Assembly: GCA_963582345.1 (NCBI GenBank)
Contig: CAUZSN010000024.1
Span: 1-28,693, forward strand
DNA from: CAUZSN01 sp963582345
Lineage (GTDB): Bacteria; Planctomycetota; Planctomycetia; Planctomycetales; Planctomycetaceae
Direction of reading: 5' to 3'
DNA length: 28,693 bases
This document shows, in pieces, positions 7,169 through 14,712 of the stretch. The stretch's first letter is position 1. Each line of letters starts with the position of its first letter. The translations under genes and the position numbers were made by a program. A model generated the notes under the pieces. It saw only the letters and a program-made list of their open reading frames with translations. It did no database searches and was not told where the DNA came from.

Positions 7169-7474
7169 ATGAGCGTGCCCTTAACACGCGACGACGTGCA
7201 AAAAGTCGCGATGCTGGCCCGACTGAAGCTGTCGGATGCCGAATTGGACCTGTTTACGAATCAGCTTGGTCAAGTGCTGGAATACGTCAAAATGTTGAAT
7301 GAGGTTGACACGGATACCGACGCCATCGAGCCGATGGTACACGTTGCCGAGCTACGCAACGTTTTTCGCGACGATGAACTTGAAAAATCGCTGTCGCGTG
7401 TGGAGTCGCTTGCGAATGCGCCAAAGACAGACGGCCAGTTTTTTCTCGTGCCTCCGATTATGGAGGGCACCTGA
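7169..7474 (+). CDS. gatC: Asp/Glu-tRNA amidotransferase subunit C
   Basis: This is a 101-residue subunit that wraps around and stabilises GatA in the GatCAB complex. The start M-S-V-P-L-T-R-D-D-V-Q-K-V-A-M-L-A-R-L-K-L matches GatC N-termini, followed by N-Q-L-G-Q-V-L-E-Y-V-K-M-L and the typical acidic D-T-D-x-I-E-P-M linker, ending F-L-V-P-P-I-M. The open frame runs upstream to 6989 through the end of rpmB, but the first 60 codons of it do not resemble GatC and are rejected. The Shine-Dalgarno is weak (TTGGAA). gatA follows after 91 bases. Confidence 0.93.
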   Translation: MSVPLTRDDVQKVAMLARLKLSDAELDLFTNQLGQVLEYVKMLNEVDTDTDAIEPMVHVAELRNVFRDDELEKSLSRVESLANAPKTDGQFFLVPPIMEGT

Positions 7475-7565
7475 CCTTATCTCGGGTGCATTCCGAAAGT
7501 CGAAGTAGACTGCTTTCTTTGAAGCACTGAGGCTGCTTAGATTCGAACCAAGGATCAAGAGTCGC

Positions 7566-9035
7566 ATGTCTATCACTGGTTTGACGGCTGCCGAGTTGTT
7601 GCGGCGCATGGAGCGTGAAGAACTGAGTTGTGTCGAAGTTACTCAAGCCCATTTGGACGCGATTGATACTCACGATCAGCAGATCGGCGCTTTTTTGCAC
7701 GTAGACGCTGACACCGCATTGGCTCAGGCGGAAGCAATTGACCGCAAACGTCAATCTGGCGAATCGTTGGGTAGCTTGGCCGGGCTGCCAGTGGCAGTCA
7801 AAGACATGCTTTGCACCAAAGGGCAAACGACAACGTGTGCCAGCCGGATGCTACAGAGATTTGTGCCGCCATATGACGCGCACGTGATCACGTTGCTGAA
7901 ACAGTCAGACGCCGTGTTGATTGGGAAGACAAACATGGACGAATTCGCCATGGGTTCGTCGACCGAGAACTCGGCATTCAAGATTACTCGGACGCCGTGG
8001 AATCGGGATTGTGTAGCTGGTGGCTCGAGCGGTGGTTCGGCGGCCGCAGTGGCAGCTAGCATGGCGCCGCTGGCAATCGGCAGTGACACTGGCGGTTCCA
8101 TTCGGCAACCGGCTAGCTTTTGCGGTGTCGTTGGATTGAAACCGACGTACGGACGCGTGTCACGCTATGGATTGATCGCCTACGCCAGTTCGTTGGACCA
8201 AGTCGGACCATTTGCCAACGATGTGCACGGTGCAGCTTTGTTGATGCAGACAATTGCTGGCTATGACCGTCGAGACTCGACCAGCGTTAACATTGATGTT
8301 CCGACATTTACCAAGACCATTGGCAAGCCGCTGTCGGAGCTTCGCATAGGGATCGTTAGGGAGCACTTCGCCGAAGGACTGCACGTGGACGTGGAATCGG
8401 CCATTCAAACCACACTGGATGTTTACAGGTCTTTAGGAGCTAAGATTAGAGACATCGCCTTGCCCCATTCCAGATACGCCGTCGCGACTTATTATCTGAT
8501 CGCCTCATCCGAAGCATCCAGCAATCTGGCCAGATACGACGGCGTGCACTATGGTGACCGAGCGGACCAGTTTGACAAGATGGTCGACATGTACGCTGCC
8601 AGTCGAGGCGAAGGGTTTGGAGCGGAAGTCAAGCGTCGGATTATGCTGGGCACTTACGCCCTATCGTCTGGCTATTACGACGCTTACTATTTGAAAGCCC
8701 TCAAGGTCCGACGGCTCATCCAAAGTGATTTTGATCAAGCGTTCCAGAATGTTGACGTGATCGCTTCGCCGGTATCACCCACTCCAGCATTCCGGGTGGG
8801 CAAGCTTGTCGATGATCCGCTGGCCATGTACTTGTCGGACATCTACACGATCAGTGCCAACCTGGCTGGCATTCCCGGCATCTCGGTTCCAGCCGGAATT
8901 AGCAGCGACGGTCTGCCGATCGGCCTGCAACTGTTAGCCGCTCCGTTTGAAGAGGAAAGATTGCTACGGGTCGCTCATATGTTCGAACGAGAAACGGAAT
9001 GGCACAAGCAGCGAGTCGTGTTGGAGTCCAACTGA
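7566..9035 (+). CDS. gatA: Asp/Glu-tRNA amidotransferase subunit A
   Basis: This is a 489-residue amidase-signature enzyme that releases ammonia from glutamine for amidation of Glu-tRNA(Gln) and/or Asp-tRNA(Asn). The Ser-cisSer-Lys triad is intact: Lys79 in A-V-K-D-M-L-C-T-K-G, Ser154 in G-G-S-S-G-G-S, and Ser178 in G-S-D-T-G-G-S-I-R-Q-P-A. These positions equal the numbering usual for this family, which supports ATG 7566 as the start. The length is standard. AAGGA at 7550-7554 is a slightly distant ribosome site. It is the middle gene of the gatC-gatA-gatB set; presence of all three implies that the organism makes at least one of Gln-tRNA(Gln) or Asn-tRNA(Asn) indirectly. Confidence 0.97.
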   Translation: MSITGLTAAELLRRMEREELSCVEVTQAHLDAIDTHDQQIGAFLHVDADTALAQAEAIDRKRQSGESLGSLAGLPVAVKDMLCTKGQTTTCASRMLQRFVPPYDAHVITLLKQSDAVLIGKTNMDEFAMGSSTENSAFKITRTPWNRDCVAGGSSGGSAAAVAASMAPLAIGSDTGGSIRQPASFCGVVGLKPTYGRVSRYGLIAYASSLDQVGPFANDVHGAALLMQTIAGYDRRDSTSVNIDVPTFTKTIGKPLSELRIGIVREHFAEGLHVDVESAIQTTLDVYRSLGAKIRDIALPHSRYAVATYYLIASSEASSNLARYDGVHYGDRADQFDKMVDMYAASRGEGFGAEVKRRIMLGTYALSSGYYDAYYLKALKVRRLIQSDFDQAFQNVDVIASPVSPTPAFRVGKLVDDPLAMYLSDIYTISANLAGIPGISVPAGISSDGLPIGLQLLAAPFEEERLLRVAHMFERETEWHKQRVVLESN

Positions 9036-9090
9036 CAATTCTTAGTTTGACATTGACTATCGAACGTAAAATGTGAGTGTGGAAAACACG

Positions 9091-10632
9091 ATGCACTTCA
9101 GCACAATCATCGGCCTGGAAGTTCACGTGCAACTCTTGACGAAGACGAAGATTTTTTGTGGTTGCGCGAATCGGTTCAACCCACGGAACCCTAACGTGCA
9201 GACCTGTCCGGTTTGCCTAGGGCTACCGGGATCGTTGCCGGTGATGAATCGCGAAGCGTTTCGACTGTCGTTGAAGACGGCGATGGCGTTGAACTGCCAA
9301 ATCACTCGGTTCACTAAGTGGGATCGTAAGCAGTACTACTATCCTGACTTGCCAAAGAACTACCAGATTAGCCAATACGATTTGCCATTCAGTTCGGATG
9401 GCTGGTTAGAAATCGAGACCGAATCGGACGGCTCATCCGCTTTCCAAACCGACAGCCCACTGTCGGCCTCGTCTAAAACAAAGCGAGTCCGTCTGATTCG
9501 GGTCCATCTGGAAGAAGACGCCGGGAAAAACCTGCACGACGAAAGCGGTCAAGGCGCTGACAGCCAAGTAGATCTAAATCGCGCTGGCACGCCGCTCTTA
9601 GAGATTGTGTCCCAACCTGACATTCGCTTGCCGCAGCAGGCACGCGCATATCTAGAAGAGCTGAAGTTGCTACTCAATTATCTGGCCGTCTCGGACTGCA
9701 ACATGCAGGAAGGCAGCCTGCGCTGCGATGCAAACGTTAATTTACATGTGCAGACTGACGACGGTGAGATCATTCCTACCCCGATCGTCGAAATTAAAAA
9801 TCTAAATAGCTTTCGCGGTGTCGAGCTGGCACTCAATTACGAAATTAAACGCCAGATTGAGCAGTGGAAGCAAACCGGACAGAAATTGGGCGATGTTGAA
9901 AAGGAAACGCGAGGATGGGACGCCGACCGCGAAGTTACATTCGCTCAGCGAGGAAAAGAAGAAGCGTCCGATTACCGTTACTTTCCCGATCCAGACTTGG
10001 TGCCGGTGAGTGTCAGCGAGGAGCTTATCGAAACAATCTGCAGTGAGATGTGCGAATTGCCGGCGGCTCGCCGCTGCCGTTTCCAGTTGGAATTCCAACT
10101 CTCCAACTACGACGCGATGGTAATCATCGGCCAGGGCCGCATCTTTGCCGACTACTACGAACAGGTCGCCAATGTCTGCGGCGACGGCAAACAGGCTGCC
10201 AACTGGGTCACGCAAGACGTCTTGCGTGAACTGAACGATCGACAGATAACGATTGACGAGTTTCCCATCCGCCCGCCCGAGTTGTCCGCCTTGTTGACAA
10301 AGATCACCGGGAACGAAATTACCACCAAAAGCGCTCGCGAGATTTTCTCCGAATTGCTGGTCGACATGGGAAACGGTGATGAAGGCAAGGAGATTTCTGG
10401 TGCACGAATTGACCAAATCATCGACCAAAAAGACCTGGGAATCGTCTCGGATGTCGGCCAGCTTGACGCAATTATTGCTGTCGCAATGGGACGCAACAAA
10501 AAAGCCGTCGCCGATTTTTGCGACGGCAAACAGACGGCCATTGGACGAATCATCGGAGAAGTCATGCGCGAAGTCAAAGGCGCTGACCCCAAGCTTGTCC
10601 GGAAAATGATCGTTGATAAAATCGGATCGTAG
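9091..10632 (+). CDS. gatB: Asp/Glu-tRNA amidotransferase subunit B
   Basis: This is a 513-residue subunit that binds and phosphorylates the mischarged tRNA end. The start M-H-F-S-T-I-I-G-L-E-V-H-V-Q-L fits GatB; GTG codons at 9073 and 9079 would add up to six residues. Zinc cysteines are in F-C-G-C and C-P-V-C-L-G-L-P-G. Further conserved blocks are the K-Q-Y-Y-Y-P-D-L-P-K-N-Y-Q-I-S-Q-Y-D segment, H-L-E-E-D-A-G-K, and M-Q-E-G-S-L-R-C-D-A-N-V. The C-terminal helical and YqeY-like tail (about 350-513) is present. An insertion rich in Ser/Asp (around residues 110-130) breaks the cradle domain just before the R-V-R-L-I-R-V-H-L-E-E-D motif. A long antisense frame inside this gene is a shadow. Confidence 0.97.
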   Translation: MHFSTIIGLEVHVQLLTKTKIFCGCANRFNPRNPNVQTCPVCLGLPGSLPVMNREAFRLSLKTAMALNCQITRFTKWDRKQYYYPDLPKNYQISQYDLPFSSDGWLEIETESDGSSAFQTDSPLSASSKTKRVRLIRVHLEEDAGKNLHDESGQGADSQVDLNRAGTPLLEIVSQPDIRLPQQARAYLEELKLLLNYLAVSDCNMQEGSLRCDANVNLHVQTDDGEIIPTPIVEIKNLNSFRGVELALNYEIKRQIEQWKQTGQKLGDVEKETRGWDADREVTFAQRGKEEASDYRYFPDPDLVPVSVSEELIETICSEMCELPAARRCRFQLEFQLSNYDAMVIIGQGRIFADYYEQVANVCGDGKQAANWVTQDVLRELNDRQITIDEFPIRPPELSALLTKITGNEITTKSAREIFSELLVDMGNGDEGKEISGARIDQIIDQKDLGIVSDVGQLDAIIAVAMGRNKKAVADFCDGKQTAIGRIIGEVMREVKGADPKLVRKMIVDKIGS

Positions 10633-10662
10633 CTCCCGACATTTATGACGGACTCATTAAAT

Positions 10663-10681
10663 TAGCCGGATGATTCGGCTA
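10663..10681 (+). terminator. Hairpin after gatB
   Basis: TAGCCG (10663-10668) pairs with CGGCTA (10676-10681) around a 7-base loop, 31 bases after the gatB stop. It is preceded by an AT-rich tract, and only GTTGATT follows, so termination would be weak. Confidence 0.35.
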
Positions 10682-10686
10682 GTTGA

Positions 10687-10715
10687 TTGAATGCGTTCAG
10701 TCACTGGTCTAGAAT
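10687..10715 (+). promoter_or_regulatory. Candidate sigma70-type promoter of the DUF1080 gene
   Basis: TTGAAT (10687-10692), a 17-base spacer, and TAGAAT (10710-10715). The start codon of the DUF1080 gene lies about 112 bases downstream. Confidence 0.45.
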
Positions 10716-10827
10716 TTCATGGTGCAAGCGGGGATTTTCTTAAACTTACTGCAATCGCTCAACCACCGTGTGTCAACGATCAGAAGAAGCTCGTAGACCA
10801 GTTCGATTGGGACGCAAAGGATTGCTA

Positions 10828-11505
10828 GTGTCCGATCTTTTTCGGTCAATTTGCGCCGTGCTGCTGGTTGGTTCGATTCTCAGTTTCGGTTGGATGTGTC
10901 GAGCGCAGGATCATCGCGGTGAGGTTCAAGAGAAACAATTATTGTTAAAGGTCGGTGAGTTTTCCAAACGCTGGTTTTTCTTTTCTGCCGACAAAGACGT
11001 CAGATTCAATGATACTTGGACACTGAAATACGGCAAAGACAACAGCAAGGTTATTCTGGTCTGCGACGGCACTCCGTTTGGCTACATCCGCACGATCGAC
11101 GTTTACGAGAATTTCGAGTTCGGATTCGAATGGAATTTCCCGACGGACGAGAACGGCAACAGCGGCATCTTGATTCACACTAGTGCTGTCGGCGCTAAGA
11201 AAAGTGAAGATGACAAGATTTGGCCTAAGTCGATTCAGGTCCAATTGCACCGCCCGAAAGCTGGGAGCATTTTTAAGATCGCCGGTGCCATGACAGACAA
11301 CAAAGTCGACGTCATGGGACTGTCGAAACCGGTTAGCCAATGGAATAGTGGCCTGATTACTTGCAAAGACGGAACAATCTCTGTCGACATCAACGGCAAG
11401 AAAGTCGGCGAAGTCACCGGCTGTAATCCGAAGAAGGGCACGATTGCTTTGCAGAGTGAAGGCTCGGTTATTCACTTCCGCAATATCTGGGTGAAAAATC
11501 TGTAG
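10828..11505 (+). CDS. Secreted DUF1080 (3-keto-disaccharide hydrolase fold) protein
   Basis: The protein has 225 residues. Residues 1-26 form a signal peptide (L-F-R-S-I-C-A-V-L-L-V-G-S-I-L-S-F-G-W, then C-R-A-Q), so it should be exported. Residues about 45-225 are a single DUF1080 / 3-keto-disaccharide hydrolase domain with a lectin-like jelly-roll fold: F-E-F-G-F-E-W, then N-G-N-S-G-I-L-I-H, then the W-P-K-S-I-Q-V-Q-L core, then I-A-L-Q-S-E-G at the C-terminal strand. Planctomycetes carry many such proteins, generally linked to glycan breakdown; the substrate cannot be read from the sequence. The frame extends upstream to 10768, but GTG 10828 has AAAGGA 6 bases before it and gives a clean signal peptide. 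The stop is only 3 bases from the end of the convergent DUF971 gene. Confidence 0.88.
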   Translation: MSDLFRSICAVLLVGSILSFGWMCRAQDHRGEVQEKQLLLKVGEFSKRWFFFSADKDVRFNDTWTLKYGKDNSKVILVCDGTPFGYIRTIDVYENFEFGFEWNFPTDENGNSGILIHTSAVGAKKSEDDKIWPKSIQVQLHRPKAGSIFKIAGAMTDNKVDVMGLSKPVSQWNSGLITCKDGTISVDINGKKVGEVTGCNPKKGTIALQSEGSVIHFRNIWVKNL

Positions 11506-11508
11506 GGG

Positions 11509-11847
11509 TCAGTGATCGGTATGTTTCAAATCGCCCAGTTCTCGCAGCAATTCGAGCGAGAAGATCCCCGTGTCGTGGCCATCATTGAAGGCAATGCCGT
11601 AGGCATAATTTCCGATGGGCTTCATGGCAGTCGGCTGAACGGGTTGAGTTTCTGTTGGCTTCAGCATGGGTAAGCGAGGCGGTTGTTCCGGTGGCTGGGC
11701 TCGACATGTAGCACACGGGCAATTCTCGCGCAGGTGTAGCCAACTGATTCGATGCCTGACGTTGTCACTCCATTCGATCTCGAGAAACTCGCCTTTACTG
11801 TTAAGCGAAACAGGCGATGGTGCGTCATCAGCAGCAGAATTGGTCAT
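11509..11847 (-). CDS. DUF971 protein (gamma-butyrobetaine hydroxylase-like N-terminal domain)
   Basis: This is a 112-residue cytoplasmic protein. Its DUF971 signature is L-E-I-E-W-S-D-N-V-R-H-R-I-S-W-L-H-L-R, the C-P-C-A-T-C-R cysteine cluster, and a final G-N-Y-A-Y-G-I-A-F-N-D-G-H-D-T-G-I-F-S followed by L-L-R-E-L. In other organisms this domain is found alone, fused to Fe-S carrier ATPases of the Mrp/ApbC type, or at the N-terminus of gamma-butyrobetaine hydroxylase. The cysteines suggest metal or Fe-S contact. A Pro/Gln-rich insert lies in the middle. ATG 11847 is chosen over GTG 11862. The symporter gene lies upstream on the same strand (36 bases away), so the two may be cotranscribed. 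Confidence 0.85.
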   Translation of the reverse strand: MTNSAADDAPSPVSLNSKGEFLEIEWSDNVRHRISWLHLRENCPCATCRAQPPEQPPRLPMLKPTETQPVQPTAMKPIGNYAYGIAFNDGHDTGIFSLELLRELGDLKHTDH

Positions 11848-11883
11848 CGAATTCGTACACACTCCAAACAGAACTGAGAACGC

Positions 11884-13500
11884 TCACGGTGTTGGCTGAA
11901 ATTCGCCCGCCTTGTAGCGATGCCAGTAATCGTCAAGTTCTCGTTTAACTTTTCCGGAAAGCAGGACGACGCCCAAAATGTTCGGAAAGGCCATACCAAG
12001 AATCATCAAGTCGCCAAATTTTAGTATGTTTGTTGATGAAACGATCGAACCCAAATAGACGAAGACCAGGAAAAGAATCCGGTACGAGAGCGAAGCCGCG
12101 TCGCCGAAAAGATATGCCCAGCAACGCTCGCCGTAATAAGACCAGGAAATCATGGTCGAATAAGCGAACAGCATAACTATGATGGCCAGTACTTTGTCAA
12201 AGTGAGGAATCTGCCCTGCCATGGCCCGGGACGTCAATGCAGCACCTTCCTCCTTCTTGATCATGTCAGCGATCTGTGCTGTTTCCTGGGCATTGAGCGC
12301 CATGTTTTTGGCGTATTCGTCCGCGTTGTATACTCCGGTGATGACAATCACTAAAGCAGTCATCGTGCAAACGACGACTGTATCGATGAACGGTCCCAGT
12401 AGAGCGACGATTCCTTCGCGAACTGGATATTCGGTTCTGGCCGCAGAGTGCGCGATGGCAGCCGATCCAATGCCGGCTTCATTCGAAAACGCTGCCCGTT
12501 GAAAGCCGACGACCAACACGCCCAAAGCACCTCCGTACATCGCTTGCGGCGAAAACGCGCCTCCGATGATCGATGCAAAAGCGCTCGGGACCTTCTCCCA
12601 ATTCATCACTAGAATCACCAATGCTGACACGACGTAAACTCCGCACATCAGAGGGACGATTTTTTCGGCCGTTGCGGCAATTCGGCGAATTCCGCCAATG
12701 ATCACAATTCCAACCAACAGGGTCATAATCAAACCATAAATCCAACGGTGATCTTCCAGGAATGGTATGGTCTCACGCACGGCGTTGAGCGACTGATTCA
12801 CTTGAAACGCGTTGCCACCCGCAAATGAACCGCCAATGCACAAAATTGCGAAGACGACAGCCAGAACTTTTCCGACCGGTCCAATCCCCAGCTCGCTTAA
12901 CCCATTGGACAGATAGAACATAGCTCCACCCATGACCCGACCATCGGCACGGACTTCGCGGTATTTCTGGCCGAGCGTGCATTCGGTGAATTTGGACGAC
13001 ATTCCAAGTAGGCCAGCTACAATCATCCAGAAGGTTGCACCAGGACCACCTGCCGACACGGCAATCGCCACTCCCGCAATATTTCCCAACCCAATCGTTG
13101 CCGATAACGCGGCTGAAAGCGCTTGGAAGTGACTGACCTCGCCTTCATGTTCGGGATTATCATACCGCCCTGCGGTGACCAGAATCGCATGTTTAAAAGC
13201 ACGAAAATTGATGAACCCCATGCGGATTGTGAAGAAAATTGCTCCTAGCACCAGCCACAGAATAGCCATCGGGATATGGAAGAAGGGATCGGGATAAAAT
13301 AGCACAGACGCGACTTTGCGATTAAAGGATTCGAACGCGTCGTCCATCCCTTTTTCAAATGTTTTCATCGGTGTCATCGGAGCTGCTGCTGCGACGATCG
13401 TCGTAGCAGCTGTCAGAGGCCGATCGTTGGCACACGTCGTCGAATGCGCCGTTGTTAGTAGTAATGCCAATGCGAGACTGAAAACCGTAAGAAATCGCAT
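11884..13500 (-). CDS. Alanine/glycine:cation symporter family (AGCS) protein
   Basis: This is a 538-residue inner-membrane transporter of the sodium:alanine symporter family. The family signature is intact: A-L-S-A-T-I-G-L-G-N-I-A-G-V-A with G-G-P-G-A-T-F-W-M following, then the M-S-S-K-F-T-E-C-T-L-G segment and N-E-A-G-I-G-S-A-A-I-A-H later. About ten or eleven membrane segments are visible. It is longer than typical members (about 450) because a signal-peptide-like segment (M-R-F-L-T-V-F-S-L-A-L-A-L-L-L) and a roughly 40-residue extension precede the first core helix. ATG 13500 is preferred over the frame start 36 bases upstream, because AGGAGG lies 4 bases before it. Substrate preference (alanine, glycine or another small amino acid) is not predictable. 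Confidence 0.93.
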   Translation of the reverse strand: MRFLTVFSLALALLLTTAHSTTCANDRPLTAATTIVAAAAPMTPMKTFEKGMDDAFESFNRKVASVLFYPDPFFHIPMAILWLVLGAIFFTIRMGFINFRAFKHAILVTAGRYDNPEHEGEVSHFQALSAALSATIGLGNIAGVAIAVSAGGPGATFWMIVAGLLGMSSKFTECTLGQKYREVRADGRVMGGAMFYLSNGLSELGIGPVGKVLAVVFAILCIGGSFAGGNAFQVNQSLNAVRETIPFLEDHRWIYGLIMTLLVGIVIIGGIRRIAATAEKIVPLMCGVYVVSALVILVMNWEKVPSAFASIIGGAFSPQAMYGGALGVLVVGFQRAAFSNEAGIGSAAIAHSAARTEYPVREGIVALLGPFIDTVVVCTMTALVIVITGVYNADEYAKNMALNAQETAQIADMIKKEEGAALTSRAMAGQIPHFDKVLAIIVMLFAYSTMISWSYYGERCWAYLFGDAASLSYRILFLVFVYLGSIVSSTNILKFGDLMILGMAFPNILGVVLLSGKVKRELDDYWHRYKAGEFQPTP

Positions 13501-13772
13501 TGTTCCTCCTGGAAATGGATTGTTCGCATATGTCAAGTTTGCTGAACGAAACCAGAACCTCGATTGTGAATCAATATATCAGCCAACAGGTTACGGCGAA
13601 ACAGTAATGGATCGGACCGGCTCTGATTGTCGGTGAGTCATCACGAGAGTAAATTTTGACACTTTAAGTTGTTAAAAGTGTTGGTAATTGTCTAAAATTT
13701 CATGGATGAGAACGCTCGGTTGTTCCGATGTAGCAACGTCGGTCAGCTGAATACTAGACTTCGATTGTTTGA

Positions 13773-13958
13773 GAGAACAACTGTTCCTATCAGGAGTTAG
13801 TTTCGGTTGATCCAACAATTTTCGAATTGGAACAGGCGGTGTTCCAATGTGTATTGGGCGTCTCGGTCAAGTTGACGCGATGTTGTCGGGACGGGGATAA
13901 CTGCTGCGAGTTCAAGTCGAGCGAACAGCAGATGGAGTTAGTCGCCGCCATCGATTGA
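13773..13958 (+). pseudogene. C-terminal remnant of a SufR-like Fe-S regulator
   Basis: One frame between TGA 13770-13772 and TGA 13956-13958 reads N-N-C-S-Y-Q-E-L-V, then F-E-L-E-Q-A-V-F-Q-C-V-L-G-V-S-V-K-L-T-R-C, then C-R-D-G-D-N-C-C-E-F-K. This matches the cysteine-rich C-terminus of DeoR/ArsR-like SufR-type regulators (typically N-C-P-Y-x-E-L, I-C-x-M-E-x-x-L-F, L-G, C-x-x-D-G-x-x-C-C-x-F). The second usual cysteine appears replaced by Phe (P-T-I-F). No start codon, no helix-turn-helix and several stops upstream show that the gene is truncated. It lies directly upstream of nuoB-sufC-sufB. Family assignment is from memory of the motif, not from a search. Confidence 0.5.
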
Positions 13959-13982
13959 AACTTTTGGCGTGACTGCTACAGT
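13955..13982 (+). promoter_or_regulatory. Candidate promoter of nuoB/suf genes
   Basis: TTGAAA (13955-13960), a 16-base spacer, and TACAGT (13977-13982), about 70 bases before the nuoB start. It overlaps the end of the regulator remnant. Confidence 0.35.
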
Positions 13983-14051
13983 GTGGTATTTCAAGTCACT
14001 GATAAGGATTGTTGAGCCAATTTTTAATTTCTTTGGGATGGAACAGACAAC

Positions 14052-14603
14052 ATGCCCTGGATCGAAGGACGATTTGAGGAAAACGTCGTCACGACGACTT
14101 TAGAACAGGCAATGAATTGGGCGAAGGAGTCCAGCATTTGGCCGATGACCTTTGGCTTGGCGTGCTGTGCGATCGAAATGATGGCCACTGGTGCCAGCCG
14201 ATTTGATTTGGATCGATTCGGGGCCGGTGCGTTCCGAGCAAGTCCGCGTCAGGCCGATCTAATGATCGTTGCCGGGACAGTCACATTTAAGATGGCCAGT
14301 CGGGTTCGCCGGCTATACGAGCAGATGCCAGATCCGAAGTACGTTATTGCCATGGGAGCGTGCACGGTTGGGGGCGGGCCGTATTTCAAGTACGGGTACC
14401 ATGTCGTCAAGGGAGTAGACTTGGTAGTGCCTGTGGATGTTTATGTTCCCGGATGCCCTCCACGGCCCGAGGCACTGTTGGAAGGCATAATGCGGATTCA
14501 GGACAAGATCCGGGCACACAGGATTACCAAAGGCGGCACTGAAGTGTTACCGGTTCCGCACCACACGGGCTATGCTGCGGTGCCACAAACAGTCGAAGTG
14601 TAG
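14052..14603 (+). CDS. nuoB: NADH-quinone oxidoreductase subunit B, isolated gene
   Basis: This is a 183-residue subunit of the complex I connecting module, which holds the last [4Fe-4S] cluster (N2) before quinone. The four ligands are visible: C38 and C39 in L-A-C-C-A-I-E-M-M, C104 in M-G-A-C-T-V-G-G-G-P-Y, and C135 in V-P-G-C-P-P-R-P-E-A-L. Also typical are G-A-G-A-F-R-A-S-P-R-Q-A-D and V-V-P-V-D-V-Y. The N-terminus is shorter than in E. coli (ligands at 63/64 there), which is common outside proteobacteria. No other nuo gene is adjacent: the next genes are sufC and sufB, about 110 bases downstream. The C-terminal 25 residues are variable. No clear Shine-Dalgarno is present (GGGATGG lies about 8 bases upstream). 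Confidence 0.93.
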   Translation: MPWIEGRFEENVVTTTLEQAMNWAKESSIWPMTFGLACCAIEMMATGASRFDLDRFGAGAFRASPRQADLMIVAGTVTFKMASRVRRLYEQMPDPKYVIAMGACTVGGGPYFKYGYHVVKGVDLVVPVDVYVPGCPPRPEALLEGIMRIQDKIRAHRITKGGTEVLPVPHHTGYAAVPQTVEV

Positions 14604-14712
14604 AATTGCTGTCAGATGCCTAACAGTTGAAGTTTCAAGCGGACAAGTGGTTTTCGGAGTGGGCCGTAGGCGGCCGGTTTGGGTTTCGAGAGTACAACGG
14701 ATAACAAACATT

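Larger units (their letters stand above)
13501..14051. other. 551-base divergent intergenic region
   Basis: It separates the symporter and nuoB, which are transcribed away from each other. It holds an AT-rich inverted repeat at 13659-13681 (ACACTTT and AAAGTGT arms, 9-base loop) beside a TTGACA at 13656-13661, the regulator remnant at 13773-13958, and a possible nuoB promoter at 13955-13982. No intact gene was found on either strand. Confidence 0.6.

Noticed and set aside
7525..7560. tRNA T-arm-like sequence (GATTCGAACC with pairing flanks, minus strand)
   Set aside because: No matching acceptor, D or anticodon arms; the remainder would fall inside the gatA coding sequence.
9802..10428. Long minus-strand open frame (208 codons) inside gatB
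   Set aside because: It is fully antisense to a strongly conserved gene, with no family resemblance and no ribosome site; codon bias of gatB explains it.
10945..11475. Minus-strand open frame (176 codons) inside the DUF1080 gene
   Set aside because: Antisense shadow; the plus strand encodes a clear secreted DUF1080 domain.
13703..13800. Short frame starting at ATG 13703 upstream of the regulator remnant
   Set aside because: 32 codons with no ribosome site and no resemblance to a helix-turn-helix; it does not supply the missing half of the regulator.
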